Shown: positions 1 through 7,965, counted from the stretch's first letter. The stretch: 64,000 bases of DNA from UMGS1889 sp900556055 (GCA_902463265.1 CABQEV010000006.1:62001-126000); one strand, 5' to 3'. Program-made: numbers and translations. Notes: generated by a model from the letters alone, not told the origin.

Positions 1-183
1 GGTAAGCTTGTCGCCGCTGACACTGTAAGAAAGTATCCTGGGAGATGCGATGCATTTGATTATCCTGAATATGTCGGGACAGTAATCGGGAAGAATATAG
101 TCAAGCTCCGCAGACTGCTCCTGTATGCCGTCAAACACCGTCTCACCCGATGAAATGATCTCTCTGTTTGTTTTTATATCCAT
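1..183 (-). CDS. DUF3794 (SPOCS) domain protein, 5' part only
   Basis: The reverse strand opens with ATG at 183 after a GGAGG-type ribosome site and stays open to the window edge (61 codons), so the C-terminal part is missing. The visible N-terminus contains ELDYILPDYCPDIFRII, typical of the repeated DUF3794 domain found in clostridial spore-coat-associated and LysM-containing proteins. No signal peptide is visible. The role is inferred only from family membership: a structural protein of the spore or cell surface. The following 265 bases up to the next gene hold its leader and the promoter of the gene at 449; no other gene is seen there. Confidence 0.7.
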   Translation of the reverse strand, partial: MDIKTNREIISSGETVFDGIQEQSAELDYILPDYCPDIFRIIKCIASPRILSYSVSGDKLT

Positions 184-364
184 AATTTCCTCCGTTTCCG
201 CAATGGCTTGCTTGTCGTTCTGTCATAACTATATTCAGGATGTACGGCTTGTATGACAGATGAAATACATATTTTTATGCAGGTCAATATCTGCAATGCG
301 TTTTGTGACAAGAAAGGCTTGGCAAAATTGTATAAAATGCCAAAATAAATATTAATTTCGTAAA

Positions 365-430
365 ACTATTGATTATTGCACAGTAGTGTTGTATTATATA
401 TACAGAAACTACTGTTTATTGTTCAGTAGT
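365..430 (+). promoter_or_regulatory. twin palindromic operators over the DUF1700-padR promoter
   Basis: Two copies of one dyad start 43 bp apart. Copy 1 (365-387) is ACTATTG-N9-CAGTAGT and copy 2 (408-430) is ACTACTG-N9-CAGTAGT; 19 of 23 positions agree. A possible -35 TTGCAC (376-381) lies in copy 1 and a -10 TATACA (399-404) lies 17 bp further on, so the copies bracket the promoter. Copy 2 ends 18 bp before the start codon. The downstream PadR protein is the obvious ligand, giving autorepression; this is inferred. Confidence 0.65.
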
Positions 431-448
431 CAGAAAGGAAGTATCATT

Positions 449-1414
449 ATGACACAAAAGGAATATATCAGAAAACTGCGTGCCCGCCTTTCTTTTTTTG
501 TAACAAACAGCGAATTGAAGGATATTGTTTCAGACATTGAGGAAATATTTCTTGACGGTGTGTCGGACGGAAAAAGCGAGGAACAGATATGCCTGTCACT
601 CGGTTCTCCAAATGATGCGGCAAAAACTATTCTTCTGGAAAGAGGCGTATCATTTTTATCGAAAAGCACATTGATCAAAGCAATGATTTTCGTGGCAGTT
701 ACAGTGATCTCAATGCTTTTTCTCTGGAACAGTCCGTCAGACAGTGTATTTATCATGCCGATCATACCGCTGGGACTTCTGTTGTTTATTGAAAACGGCA
801 ATCTTATAAAACTTATGGAAAAAAAGTCCTCTGTATCGGGCATCGCTTCGTGTATTATCCCTGCAATAGGTATTTTCCTTTTTTCGTCACTCACCCACGC
901 ACTCATCAGCGGAAATAACGAAGCTTTATTCCCAATCAGTGCGGCAATAACTGCTGCAACAGCGTTATCACTTGTTTTATCAATATTTTCCGTAAGAGTA
1001 AATCCGTATGGAATGATAACAGTCGCTTTCGGAACTGCAGCTGCACTGTGCATAGCCTGTTTTCAGATATATGCCGTTTTACATGTATCCGACGGTTCTT
1101 TGACGATAATGTCCCGTGCACAATATCTGAATATATTCATTACCGCCTTGTTTATTGCGGCTGTCATAATATTTGTTTTTTCGGCACTCAGAAAGGATAA
1201 GGCATCTATGTTTTGCATGTATGCCGCATTGGGATCGCTTATGATCTTCAGCCATGAAAAATATATCATTTCCAATCTTTACATTTCCGCAGAGTATGCC
1301 AAATCACTTTGGATAGAATGCTTTGGTATAATTGTTTTTTCGATCATTATTACTGTTATTTCGATCATCATTACTGCATATCTGTCGGTAAGAAAGGCGC
1401 GAAAAAATGGATAA
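449..1414 (+). CDS. DUF1700 (HAAS-domain) multi-pass membrane protein
   Basis: The 321-residue protein starts at ATG 449, which follows AGAAAGGAAG; an upstream in-frame ATG at 386 lies inside the operator region and is less likely. Residues about 1-70 form the soluble helical domain typical of DUF1700/HAAS proteins (MTQKEYIRKLRARL, EEQICLSLGSP), followed by roughly seven to eight hydrophobic segments. Such proteins are commonly paired with PadR repressors and thought to act in envelope stress or drug response, but their biochemical role is unknown. Here the membrane gene comes first and padR second, the reverse of the usual order; the two overlap by 8 bp and should be translationally coupled. 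Confidence 0.75.
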   Translation: MTQKEYIRKLRARLSFFVTNSELKDIVSDIEEIFLDGVSDGKSEEQICLSLGSPNDAAKTILLERGVSFLSKSTLIKAMIFVAVTVISMLFLWNSPSDSVFIMPIIPLGLLLFIENGNLIKLMEKKSSVSGIASCIIPAIGIFLFSSLTHALISGNNEALFPISAAITAATALSLVLSIFSVRVNPYGMITVAFGTAAALCIACFQIYAVLHVSDGSLTIMSRAQYLNIFITALFIAAVIIFVFSALRKDKASMFCMYAALGSLMIFSHEKYIISNLYISAEYAKSLWIECFGIIVFSIIITVISIIITAYLSVRKARKNG

Positions 1415-1721
1415 GGGGCAAATGAAAAAAGGTGTGCTGGAAATGTGTATCCTGTACATCTGCAATGAAAAAGATATGTATGGCTATGAGATAATGAAAC
1501 GGGTGACCGAAGCGTTTCCGGATATAAGCGAAAGCACTGTTTATGCCATTCTTCGCAGGCTGAACGACTATGGTTCAACTGAAAGCTATATCGGAACAAT
1601 TTCGGGAGGTCCTCAGCGCAAATATTACCGCATAACAGCTGCGGGGAAAAAACAGCTTGATGAAATGACGGAGATATGGAAAGGCACAGTCAATGCTGTG
1701 AATAATATCGGCATTATATAA
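1407..1721 (+). CDS. PadR family transcriptional regulator
   Basis: A 104-residue winged-helix protein. It has the PadR features: a hydrophobic first helix (KKGVLEMCILYIC), YGYEIMKR, the recognition helix region ESTVYAILRRLNDYG, and the wing GPQRKYYRITAAGKKQL, followed by a short C-terminal helix (PadR subfamily 2 size). It starts inside the 3' end of the DUF1700 gene (ATG at 1407). It probably represses its own operon through the palindromes at 365-430 and responds to a small hydrophobic ligand or membrane-associated signal; the ligand is unknown. Confidence 0.85.
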   Translation: MDKGQMKKGVLEMCILYICNEKDMYGYEIMKRVTEAFPDISESTVYAILRRLNDYGSTESYIGTISGGPQRKYYRITAAGKKQLDEMTEIWKGTVNAVNNIGII

Positions 1722-1759
1722 AAGCTGTCAGACTAATTCAGCGGCTGCGGAAAATGGCG

Positions 1760-1797
1760 TACTGCCCTCTGATAATCATTCCGATCAGAGAGCAGTA
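1760..1797 (+). terminator. long hairpin after padR, without T-tract
   Basis: Arms 1760-1773 and 1784-1797 form a 14-bp stem with one mismatch around a 10-nt loop. No T-run follows, so it may stabilise or process the padR transcript rather than end it. It is the only strong structure in the 270 bases between padR and the GH31 gene, apart from the GH31 promoter. Confidence 0.45.
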
Positions 1798-1876
1798 TAT
1801 CTGCAAAGCTTCAGGAGCAAAGCAGTATTCTATGGCACATTAATTATGTACAAAATATAAAATTTTGCAAACCCCC

Positions 1877-1965
1877 TTGCATTATTTTTGGAGATGATAT
1901 ATAATGTAATCAGTTCCATAACGCATTATGCTGAGTATGGATTATGTAGGTGTAATCGTTTACAC
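1877..1965 (+). promoter_or_regulatory. GH31 promoter with LacI-type operator
   Basis: TTGCAT (1877-1882) and TATAAT (1900-1905) are spaced by exactly 17 bp. About 45 bp downstream of the -10, at 1950-1965, lies GTGTAATC/GTTTACAC, a near-perfect dyad with the central CG typical of LacI-family operators and close to the CcpA cre consensus. It is placed as a roadblock between the transcription start and the ribosome site (GGAGG at 1981-1985). Control by sugar or catabolite repression of the xylosidase is inferred. Confidence 0.65.
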
Positions 1966-1992
1966 GAAGATTTATTTTTAGGAGGATAAGCT

Positions 1993-4329
1993 ATGAAATT
2001 TGCAGACGGCTTCTGGCTTAATCAGAAAGGCTTTGACGTTAATTACGCAACACAGCCCTATGAGATCAAAACAACAAAGAATTCCATCAATGTATGGGCA
2101 ACAACCCAGTACATTCAGAACAGAGGTATGACCCTTGGCGGTCCCTGCCTCGATATCACCTTCTCTTCAACAGCTAAGGACGTTATCAAGGTCACTATCG
2201 ACCACTTCAAGGGTGCTCTTAACAACGCTCCCAAGTTCGAGCTGAACGAAGATCAGGGTTATACTCCCGAGATCACTGATGACGGCGAGAACGTTATCAT
2301 GATTACCGGAAAAACAAAGCTTGTTATCAATAAGTATTCCTGGAATGTTGCATACTACTATGACGGCAAGAAGCTGACAGGTGGTGCTTGGAGAGCAACT
2401 ACCGTTATCAACGAAAGCAAATTCAAGGTATCTACAAGACTTGAAAATCATCAGGACGATACATTCTGGTCCTACCCTCTTGACAAGCGCAGCACATATC
2501 TCCGTGAGCAGCTCACACTGTCCGTTGGCGAATGCATCTACGGCTTCGGCGAAAAATTCACAACATTCGTAAAGAATGGTCAGAACGTTGAAACATGGAA
2601 CTCCGACGGCGGCACATGCTCCGAACAGAGCTACAAGTGCATTCCTTTCTATGTATCCTCCAGAGGCTACGGAATTCTCGTTAATTCCTCCGATAAGGTT
2701 TCCTTCGAGATCGCTTCCGATACAGTTTCCAAGGTTTCCTTCACACTTCCCGGCGAGCATCTTGAGTATTTCATCGTCGGCGGTGAAAACATCACAGAAG
2801 TTCTTTCCAACTACACAACACTCACAGGCAAGCCTGCACTTCCTCCCGCTTACACATTCGGTCTGTGGCTGACAACTTCTTTCACAACCAAGTACGATGA
2901 GGAAACAGTTACTTCCTTCATCGACGGCATGGCTGAAAGAGATATTCCGCTTCAGGTATTCCACTTCGACTGCTTCTGGATGAAGGAATACGAGTGGTGT
3001 AACTTTGAGTGGGATACACGTCAGTTCCCCGAGCCCCCCGCAATGCTCAAGCGTCTTAAGGATAAAGGACTTGAGATCTGCGTATGGATCAACCCCTACA
3101 TTGCTCAGCGTTCAAAGCTGTTTGATGAAGGCATGAAGAACGGCTATTTCATCAAGAATCCCGATGGCAGCGTATTCCAGGCAGAGCTCTGGCAGCCCGG
3201 CATGGCTATCGTTGACTTCACAAATCCCGCTGCATGCGAATGGTACGCTTCCAAGCTCCGCGCTCTCTGCGAGATGGGCGTTGACTGCTTCAAGACAGAC
3301 TTCGGCGAGAGAATTCCTACCGATGTTGTTTATTACGATGGATCCGATCCTATCGCAATGCACAACTACTACACATACCTCTACAACAAGACCGTATTCA
3401 ATGTCCTGAAGGAATATTACGGCGAGAACAAGGCTTGCCTCTTCGCAAGAAGTGCAACAGTCGGCGGTCAGAAGTTCCCTGTACACTGGGGCGGCGACTG
3501 CTCTGCTGAATACACATCTATGGCAGAAACACTCAGAGGCGGACTTTCCCTCTGTCTGTCAGGCTTCGGATTCTTCAGCCACGATATGTCAGGCTTTGAA
3601 GCAACCGCTACACCTGATATCTACAAGAGATGGGCAGCATTCGGACTTCTTTCCACACATTCCAGACTCCACGGAAATTCTTCTTACCGTGTGCCTTGGC
3701 TTTTTGACGAGGAATCCGTTGATGTTCTCCGCTTCTTCACAAAGCTTAAGGGCAGACTCATGCCTTACCTCTGGGCACAGGCTATCAAGACTCACGAAGT
3801 CGGCGTGCCTATGATGAGAGCTATGGTGATCGACTATGCAGATGATCCTGCATGCCTGTATCTTGACAGACAGTATATGCTGGGTGATAACCTGCTTGTT
3901 GCTCCTATCTTTAATGACGAAGGCACAGCTGAGTATTATCTCCCCGCAGGTCAGTGGACAGATATTATCAGCGGCAAGGTTTACGAGGGCGGAAAGTACT
4001 ACAACGAAAAGTACGACTACTTCTCTCTCCCCTGTCTCGCAAAGCCTAACAGCATCATCGCTTACGGTGCATTTGCAAAGGACTTTGAGTATGACTACCT
4101 GACAAACACTGATTTTGTGATCTACGGTCTTGAGGACGGCAAGTCTGCTTCTTCCGTTGTTTATGACAAGGAAGCAAACAAGATCTTCGACCTTACAGCA
4201 GTTCGCAGCGGCGACACAGTTGAGGTAACATACAGTGCTACCGATAAGCCTTTCAAGGTTACTGTATTCGGAAAAACAACAGTTGAAGTTAATCCGACAA
4301 CAGGCGGAAAGGTTATCATCAAGATCTGA
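1993..4329 (+). CDS. yicI: GH31 alpha-xylosidase (YicI type)
   Basis: The 778-residue protein has the full length and domain order of E. coli YicI: an N-terminal beta-sandwich (about 1-270), a (beta/alpha)8 barrel, and C-terminal beta domains. The nucleophile motif KTDFGERIPTDV places the catalytic Asp at 436, and HWGGDCSAEY places the acid Asp at 502; the 66-residue spacing equals that of YicI 416/482. No signal peptide is present, so it acts in the cytoplasm, releasing alpha-1,6-linked xylose from imported xyloglucan oligosaccharides or isoprimeverose. It has its own promoter, a likely LacI-type operator and a strong terminator, so it is probably monocistronic. An alpha-glucosidase activity cannot be excluded by sequence. 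Confidence 0.92.
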   Translation: MKFADGFWLNQKGFDVNYATQPYEIKTTKNSINVWATTQYIQNRGMTLGGPCLDITFSSTAKDVIKVTIDHFKGALNNAPKFELNEDQGYTPEITDDGENVIMITGKTKLVINKYSWNVAYYYDGKKLTGGAWRATTVINESKFKVSTRLENHQDDTFWSYPLDKRSTYLREQLTLSVGECIYGFGEKFTTFVKNGQNVETWNSDGGTCSEQSYKCIPFYVSSRGYGILVNSSDKVSFEIASDTVSKVSFTLPGEHLEYFIVGGENITEVLSNYTTLTGKPALPPAYTFGLWLTTSFTTKYDEETVTSFIDGMAERDIPLQVFHFDCFWMKEYEWCNFEWDTRQFPEPPAMLKRLKDKGLEICVWINPYIAQRSKLFDEGMKNGYFIKNPDGSVFQAELWQPGMAIVDFTNPAACEWYASKLRALCEMGVDCFKTDFGERIPTDVVYYDGSDPIAMHNYYTYLYNKTVFNVLKEYYGENKACLFARSATVGGQKFPVHWGGDCSAEYTSMAETLRGGLSLCLSGFGFFSHDMSGFEATATPDIYKRWAAFGLLSTHSRLHGNSSYRVPWLFDEESVDVLRFFTKLKGRLMPYLWAQAIKTHEVGVPMMRAMVIDYADDPACLYLDRQYMLGDNLLVAPIFNDEGTAEYYLPAGQWTDIISGKVYEGGKYYNEKYDYFSLPCLAKPNSIIAYGAFAKDFEYDYLTNTDFVIYGLEDGKSASSVVYDKEANKIFDLTAVRSGDTVEVTYSATDKPFKVTVFGKTTVEVNPTTGGKVIIKI

Positions 4330-4350
4330 TAAGACATGATATAAAAAGCG

Positions 4351-4390
4351 AACCCGTCCGCAGGGAAAAATCTCTGCGGACGGGTTTTTC
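4351..4390 (+). terminator. bidirectional terminator between GH31 and peptide gene 1
   Basis: A 13-bp GC-rich stem (about 4351-4363 with 4374-4386) is followed by TTTTT on the plus strand and by GCTTTTTATA on the minus strand. It can end both the GH31 transcript and the minus-strand peptide transcript. Confidence 0.85.
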
Positions 4391-4420
4391 TATGTCACTT
4401 TAACAGGTCATTGACAGATA

Positions 4421-4477
4421 TTATCTTCCGCAGAAGCCGTTGAGCCATGAGCAGAGATATGTAATAAAGTTGCACAT
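4421..4477 (-). CDS. 18-residue Cys-containing hydrophobic peptide, copy 1
   Basis: A minute gene encoding MCNFITYLCSWLNGFCGR. ATG at 4477 follows AAGGAGG with 9 bases between, and TAA is at 4421-4423. It has its own promoter (-35 TTGAAA, -10 TATAAT, 17-bp spacer) and a terminator at 4351-4390. Cysteines at residues 2, 9 and 16 are spaced by seven, which would put them on one face of a helix. A near-identical copy lies 277 bases upstream in its own transcription unit (15 of 18 residues match), with coding changes concentrated at three positions, so selection for a peptide is likely. I do not recognise the family; signal peptide, type I toxin-like or metal-related roles are all possible. Confidence 0.6.
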   Translation of the reverse strand: MCNFITYLCSWLNGFCGR

Positions 4478-4519
4478 ACTGTTCTTCCTCCTTATTGTAT
4501 TTCCTCTTGGGATATTACA

Positions 4520-4548
4520 ATTATAACAAATCGGTTACAGGATTTCAA
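4520..4548 (-). promoter_or_regulatory. promoter of peptide gene 1
   Basis: On the minus strand TTGAAA (4543-4548) and TATAAT (4520-4525) are 17 bp apart. The spacer contains TGTAACCGATTTG, nearly identical in the copy-2 promoter, and TAAC-N6-GTTA gives it dyad character, so it may hold an operator. The leader also keeps a conserved block with a small TCCC/GGGA-type hairpin (about 4502-4517). Confidence 0.7.
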
Positions 4549-4625
4549 TGCAAAATTTCTTCCGTTTTTTCAGGATAACAATTCCTGAAAGCATGAGATC
4601 CATACATAATTATTATCATATAAAA

Positions 4626-4661
4626 TGCAAAAGCGGCTCAGAGATAATATCTCCGAACCGC
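4626..4661 (-). terminator. terminator of peptide gene 2
   Basis: Minus-strand stem of 13 bp (4649-4661 with 4633-4645, two G-U pairs, 3-nt loop) followed by TTTTGCATTTT. As in copy 1, the 12-base block AAAGTGACATAG directly precedes the hairpin (plus-strand 4666-4677; copy 1 at 4390-4401). Confidence 0.75.
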
Positions 4662-4697
4662 CTTCCTATGTCACTTTGAGAAGCTAGCACGCATAAA

Positions 4698-4754
4698 TCA
4701 CTGACCGCAGAAGCTGTTCAGCCATGCACAAAGGTAAGTAATAAAATTACACAT
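4698..4754 (-). CDS. 18-residue Cys-containing hydrophobic peptide, copy 2
   Basis: Encodes MCNFITYLCAWLNSFCGQ. The ATG at 4754 is 10 bases after AGGAGG, matching copy 1; a second in-frame ATG at 4760 would add Met-Asn but sits only 4 bases from the ribosome site. The stop is TGA at 4698-4700. It has its own promoter (4798-4826) and terminator (4626-4661). The transcription unit lies directly downstream of the feo genes, and no strong terminator separates them, so feo read-through could also reach it. Function unknown; see copy 1. Confidence 0.6.
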   Translation of the reverse strand: MCNFITYLCAWLNSFCGQ

Positions 4755-4797
4755 ATTCATCTGACCTCCTGTTATATTTCCCTCTTGGGATATTCTA

Positions 4798-4826
4798 ATT
4801 ATAACAAAACGGTTACAAAAATGCAA
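4798..4826 (-). promoter_or_regulatory. promoter of peptide gene 2
   Basis: Minus-strand TTGCAT (4821-4826) and TATAAT (4798-4803) with a 17-bp spacer. The spacer repeats the TGTAACCG(A/T)TTTG block of copy 1, followed by a conserved untranslated leader with a TCCC-N4-GGGA hairpin (about 4779-4790) before AGGAGG. Confidence 0.7.
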
Positions 4827-4863
4827 TGCAAAACATCTGGTATTTAATATGGAATATAGTGCC

Positions 4864-5055
4864 TTATTTTTTCTTGGATGCAGGCTGGCTGCCGTGGCAC
4901 GCACACGAATTTGCGCATCCCGAGCATTTGCCGCCGCAGGTCGATTTTCCTGATTTTTTATCCTTTCTCATCTGATAAATGATCGCTGCAACGATTGCTG
5001 CAAGTATAAGCAGAACAACTATCGTACCGATATTTTCTGAAAGAAAATTAATCAT
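4864..5055 (-). CDS. FeoB-associated Cys-rich membrane protein
   Basis: A 63-residue protein with one N-terminal membrane helix (about residues 8-27, GTIVVLLILAAIVAAIIY), a short basic stretch, and a Cys-rich tail (CGGKCSGCANSCACHG) followed by lysines. This matches the FeoB-associated Cys-rich family (PF12669) normally found directly after feoB. The cysteine cluster probably handles iron at the cytoplasmic mouth of FeoB. It is 91 bases downstream of feoB, ATG at 5055 follows a GGAGG-type site, and it is the last gene of the feo operon. Confidence 0.9.
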   Translation of the reverse strand: MINFLSENIGTIVVLLILAAIVAAIIYQMRKDKKSGKSTCGGKCSGCANSCACHGSQPASKKK

Positions 5056-5146
5056 AGCTAACTTCCTCCTTTGGAAAAAACGAGCAGGATCCGGACGCCG
5101 ATCATCTCAGCGTCCGATAAACCCCGCCCGATCATAAAGCTTTCAA

Positions 5147-7657
5147 TCAAGCTTTTACTTTAACGTTTGTTGTAAGAGTGTTGCTCTCCTTGTAAGGCTT
5201 AACGAGCATATAGATCATGAATGCCAGAACAGCCAGTGCAACGATAAGACCGAGAACATTTACATTGCCTGTGAAGATTCCGCCGATCTGATAGATGCAG
5301 AGTGAAACTGCGTAAGCAAATCCGCACTGATAAGAGATAGCAAATGCCGTCCACTTACCGTTGTTCATCTCTCTCTTGATAGCACCCATTGCAGCGAAGC
5401 AAGGTGCGCAGAGGAGGTTGAATACTAGGAAGGAGAATCCGCTAAGTCCTGTGAATGCAGCACCGATTGCATCATATACGCTTGCATCTCCGCCGCCGTA
5501 AAGGATACCCATTGTACCAACGATGTTTTCCTTAGCAACAAGTCCTGTGATAGATGCAACAGCTGCCTGCCAGTTGCCCCAGCCAAGAGGCTTGAATATC
5601 CAAGCAAGAACGCCGCCGATTGCTGCGAGAATACTGGAGTCGATCTCATCTTCACTCAGCATACGGAATGTGCCGTCTACTGTTCCGAAGTATGTTGTGA
5701 ACCAGATAAAGATAGTAGAAAGAAGGATTACTGTACCTGCCTTCTTAATGAAGGACCAGCCGCGCTCCCACATCGAACGGAGAAGGTTGCCGACAGTAGG
5801 AAGATGGTAAGCAGGAAGTTCCATTACGAAAGGTGCGGGATCGCCTGCGAACATCTTTGTCTTCTTAAGCATGATACCGGAAACGATGATTGCAGCTGCG
5901 CCGATAAAGTAAGCAGATGTAGCTACCAGAGGAGAACCGCCGAAGATAGCACCTGCGATCATTGCGATAAAAGGAACCTTAGCTCCGCAGGGGATAAATG
6001 TTGTTGTCATGACAGTCATTCTTCTGTCACGCTCATTTTCAATTGTTCTTGATGCCATGATACCGGGAACGCCGCAGCCTACGCCAACGAGCATAGGAAT
6101 GAAGGACTTGCCGGAAAGACCGAACTTTCTGAAAATTCTGTCCATTACGAATGCGATACGAGCCATGTAACCGCAGGACTCAAGGAATGCAAGGAGAAGG
6201 AAAAGAACGAGCATCTGAGGAACGAATCCGAGTACCGCACCAACACCGGCAACGATACCGTCAAGAATAAGACCGCTCAGCCAGTCTGCACAATTTGCAG
6301 CTTCAAGAGCATTTCCTACAAGAACAGGAACGCCGGGAACCCATACACCGTAATCAGCGGGATCAGGATCAGCGCAGTCATACTTAACGAATGCATCAAT
6401 TGCATCGTTCAGGTCAGCGCCTGTCGCTTCAACATCTTCTGTTGCAAGCGTTTCTTCATCTTCAACAGTGTATGTTACTGTATCAGCTTCTGTAAACATT
6501 GCGGAAAGATTTGCAAGCTCTGTCTTTGCTGCTTCAACATCAAATGTATCAGACTCAGAGTCGATAGCATCTTCAATTGCGGAAGTATCTGTTCCGTTAT
6601 CAGCAGCCTTTGCGATGAATGCTTCAATGATAGCAGGAGCATCGCCGTACTCATCAGCAGCTTCTTCGTACTGGCTTGTGCCAATTCCGAGGAGATGCCA
6701 GCCGTCACCGAAAAGTCCGTCGTTTGCCCAGTCAGTAGCAGATGCACCGACTGTCACCATTGCGATGTAATAAACAAGGAACATAACGCCGGCGAAAATA
6801 GGAAGACCGAGAATTCTGTTTGTTACGATCTTATCTATCTTATCGGAAGTTGTCAGAGAACCCTGATTTTTCTTTTTAAGGCACTCGTGAATAATAGTTC
6901 CTATGTAAACGTAACGCTCATTTGTGATTATAGACTCAGCGTCATCATCCATTTCCTTTTCAGCAGCCACGATATCCTGTTCGATATGCTGCTTTACATC
7001 CTCAGGGATCTTGAGCATCTCAAGCACCTTGGAGTCACGCTCAAAGATCTTGATAGCGTACCATCTCTGCTGATTTTCGGGAGTATCGTGAAGAACAGCC
7101 TCTTCGATATGTGCAATAGCATGCTCAACGCATCCGCAGAATTTATGCTGAGGAATTGTGGGTTCCTTTGCCTCCGCTGCCTGGATAGCAAGCTCAGCAG
7201 CCTTGTCGATTCCGGTGCCCTTCAGAGCGGATATCTCAACCACCTTGCAGCCAAGCTCCTTGGAAAGCTGATCTACATTGATCTGGTCGCCGTTCTTGCG
7301 TACAACGTCCATCATGTTTACAGCACATACAACAGGGATTCCAAGCTCAACAAGCTGAGTTGTAAGATAAAGGTTTCTTTCGAGGTTTGTACCGTCAATG
7401 ATATTCAGGATAGCATTGGGGCGCTCTGTGATAAGATAATTTCTTGCAACGACTTCTTCAAGAGTATAAGGAGAAAGCGAATAAATTCCGGGGAGGTCAG
7501 TGATGATAACATCCTTGTGTCCCTTCAGCTTTCCTTCCTTCTTTTCGACCGTTACACCCGGCCAGTTTCCGACAAACTGATTAGAGCCTGTCAGCGCATT
7601 GAACAGCGTAGTTTTACCCGCATTAGGGTTACCCGCTAAAGCGATTTTAATTTCCAT
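5147..7657 (-). CDS. feoB: ferrous iron transporter FeoB with an acidic extra loop
   Basis: Inner-membrane Fe(II) uptake protein of 836 residues. The N-terminal G domain shows G1 GNPNAGKTT (residues 9-17), G3 DLPG, G4 NMMD and G5 SALKGTG. The membrane part has the two Gate regions (GCGVPGIMASRTIEN and CAPCFAAMGAIK) with their conserved Cys residues. Between about residues 315 and 438, in the loop after the first membrane helix, sits an insertion of over 100 residues rich in Asp, Glu, Ala and Thr that ordinary FeoB proteins lack. Start ATG 7657 follows AAAGGAATC. It lies 86 bases after feoA, and that gap holds a third TTAG-N6-CTAA box. Confidence 0.96.
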   Translation of the reverse strand: MEIKIALAGNPNAGKTTLFNALTGSNQFVGNWPGVTVEKKEGKLKGHKDVIITDLPGIYSLSPYTLEEVVARNYLITERPNAILNIIDGTNLERNLYLTTQLVELGIPVVCAVNMMDVVRKNGDQINVDQLSKELGCKVVEISALKGTGIDKAAELAIQAAEAKEPTIPQHKFCGCVEHAIAHIEEAVLHDTPENQQRWYAIKIFERDSKVLEMLKIPEDVKQHIEQDIVAAEKEMDDDAESIITNERYVYIGTIIHECLKKKNQGSLTTSDKIDKIVTNRILGLPIFAGVMFLVYYIAMVTVGASATDWANDGLFGDGWHLLGIGTSQYEEAADEYGDAPAIIEAFIAKAADNGTDTSAIEDAIDSESDTFDVEAAKTELANLSAMFTEADTVTYTVEDEETLATEDVEATGADLNDAIDAFVKYDCADPDPADYGVWVPGVPVLVGNALEAANCADWLSGLILDGIVAGVGAVLGFVPQMLVLFLLLAFLESCGYMARIAFVMDRIFRKFGLSGKSFIPMLVGVGCGVPGIMASRTIENERDRRMTVMTTTFIPCGAKVPFIAMIAGAIFGGSPLVATSAYFIGAAAIIVSGIMLKKTKMFAGDPAPFVMELPAYHLPTVGNLLRSMWERGWSFIKKAGTVILLSTIFIWFTTYFGTVDGTFRMLSEDEIDSSILAAIGGVLAWIFKPLGWGNWQAAVASITGLVAKENIVGTMGILYGGGDASVYDAIGAAFTGLSGFSFLVFNLLCAPCFAAMGAIKREMNNGKWTAFAISYQCGFAYAVSLCIYQIGGIFTGNVNVLGLIVALAVLAFMIYMLVKPYKESNTLTTNVKVKA

Positions 7658-7714
7658 ATCAAATGATTCCTTTCAAATAAGTTTGAACAGCCTACTTGAT
7701 GTTTTCGGCTTATT

Positions 7715-7732
7715 CATTAGCTATAACTAACC
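7715..7732 (-). promoter_or_regulatory. iron-box-like dyad between feoA and feoB
   Basis: Plus-strand CATTAG-CTATAA-CTAACC matches the TTAG-N6-CTAA dyad seen twice at the feo promoter. It could control internal transcription of feoB. Confidence 0.5.
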
Positions 7733-7743
7733 TTAGTCCAAGC

Positions 7744-7965
7744 TTAAACTGTCTCGATCATTTCTGCATCGGCTTTTCTGAGTGAAAGCTCATAGCCTCT
7801 TACAGTCACTTCAACAGGATCTCCGAGAGGTGCAACCTTTCTTACATAGATCTGAACTCCCTTGGTGATTCCCATATCCATGATCCTTCGCTTTACAGCT
7901 CCCTCTCCGCAAAGCTTTTTCACTGTTACGGTATCGCCGATCTTAGCATCTCTGAGTGTAGCCAT
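7744..7965 (-). CDS. feoA: FeoA family protein (second of pair)
   Basis: A 73-residue SH3-like FeoA protein: TLRDAKIGDTVTVKKL, CGEGAVKRRIMDMGITKGVQIYVRKVAPLGDPVEVTVRGYELSLRKADAEMI. The RRIMDMGI and PLGDP(I/V)EV elements are canonical. It probably binds FeoB or acts on its G domain in the cytoplasm. It lies 27 bases downstream of another feoA and 86 upstream of feoB; the ribosome site AGGAGGG precedes ATG 7965. Of the two paralogues this one is closer to the classical FeoA pattern. Confidence 0.93.
   Translation of the reverse strand: MATLRDAKIGDTVTVKKLCGEGAVKRRIMDMGITKGVQIYVRKVAPLGDPVEVTVRGYELSLRKADAEMIETV

Noticed and set aside
2167..2964. 265-codon minus-strand frame inside the GH31 gene
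   Set aside because: Shadow frame created by biased codon use of a strongly expressed gene.
6695..7639. 314-codon plus-strand frame opposite feoB
   Set aside because: Shadow of the feoB G domain; no start signal or recognisable protein.
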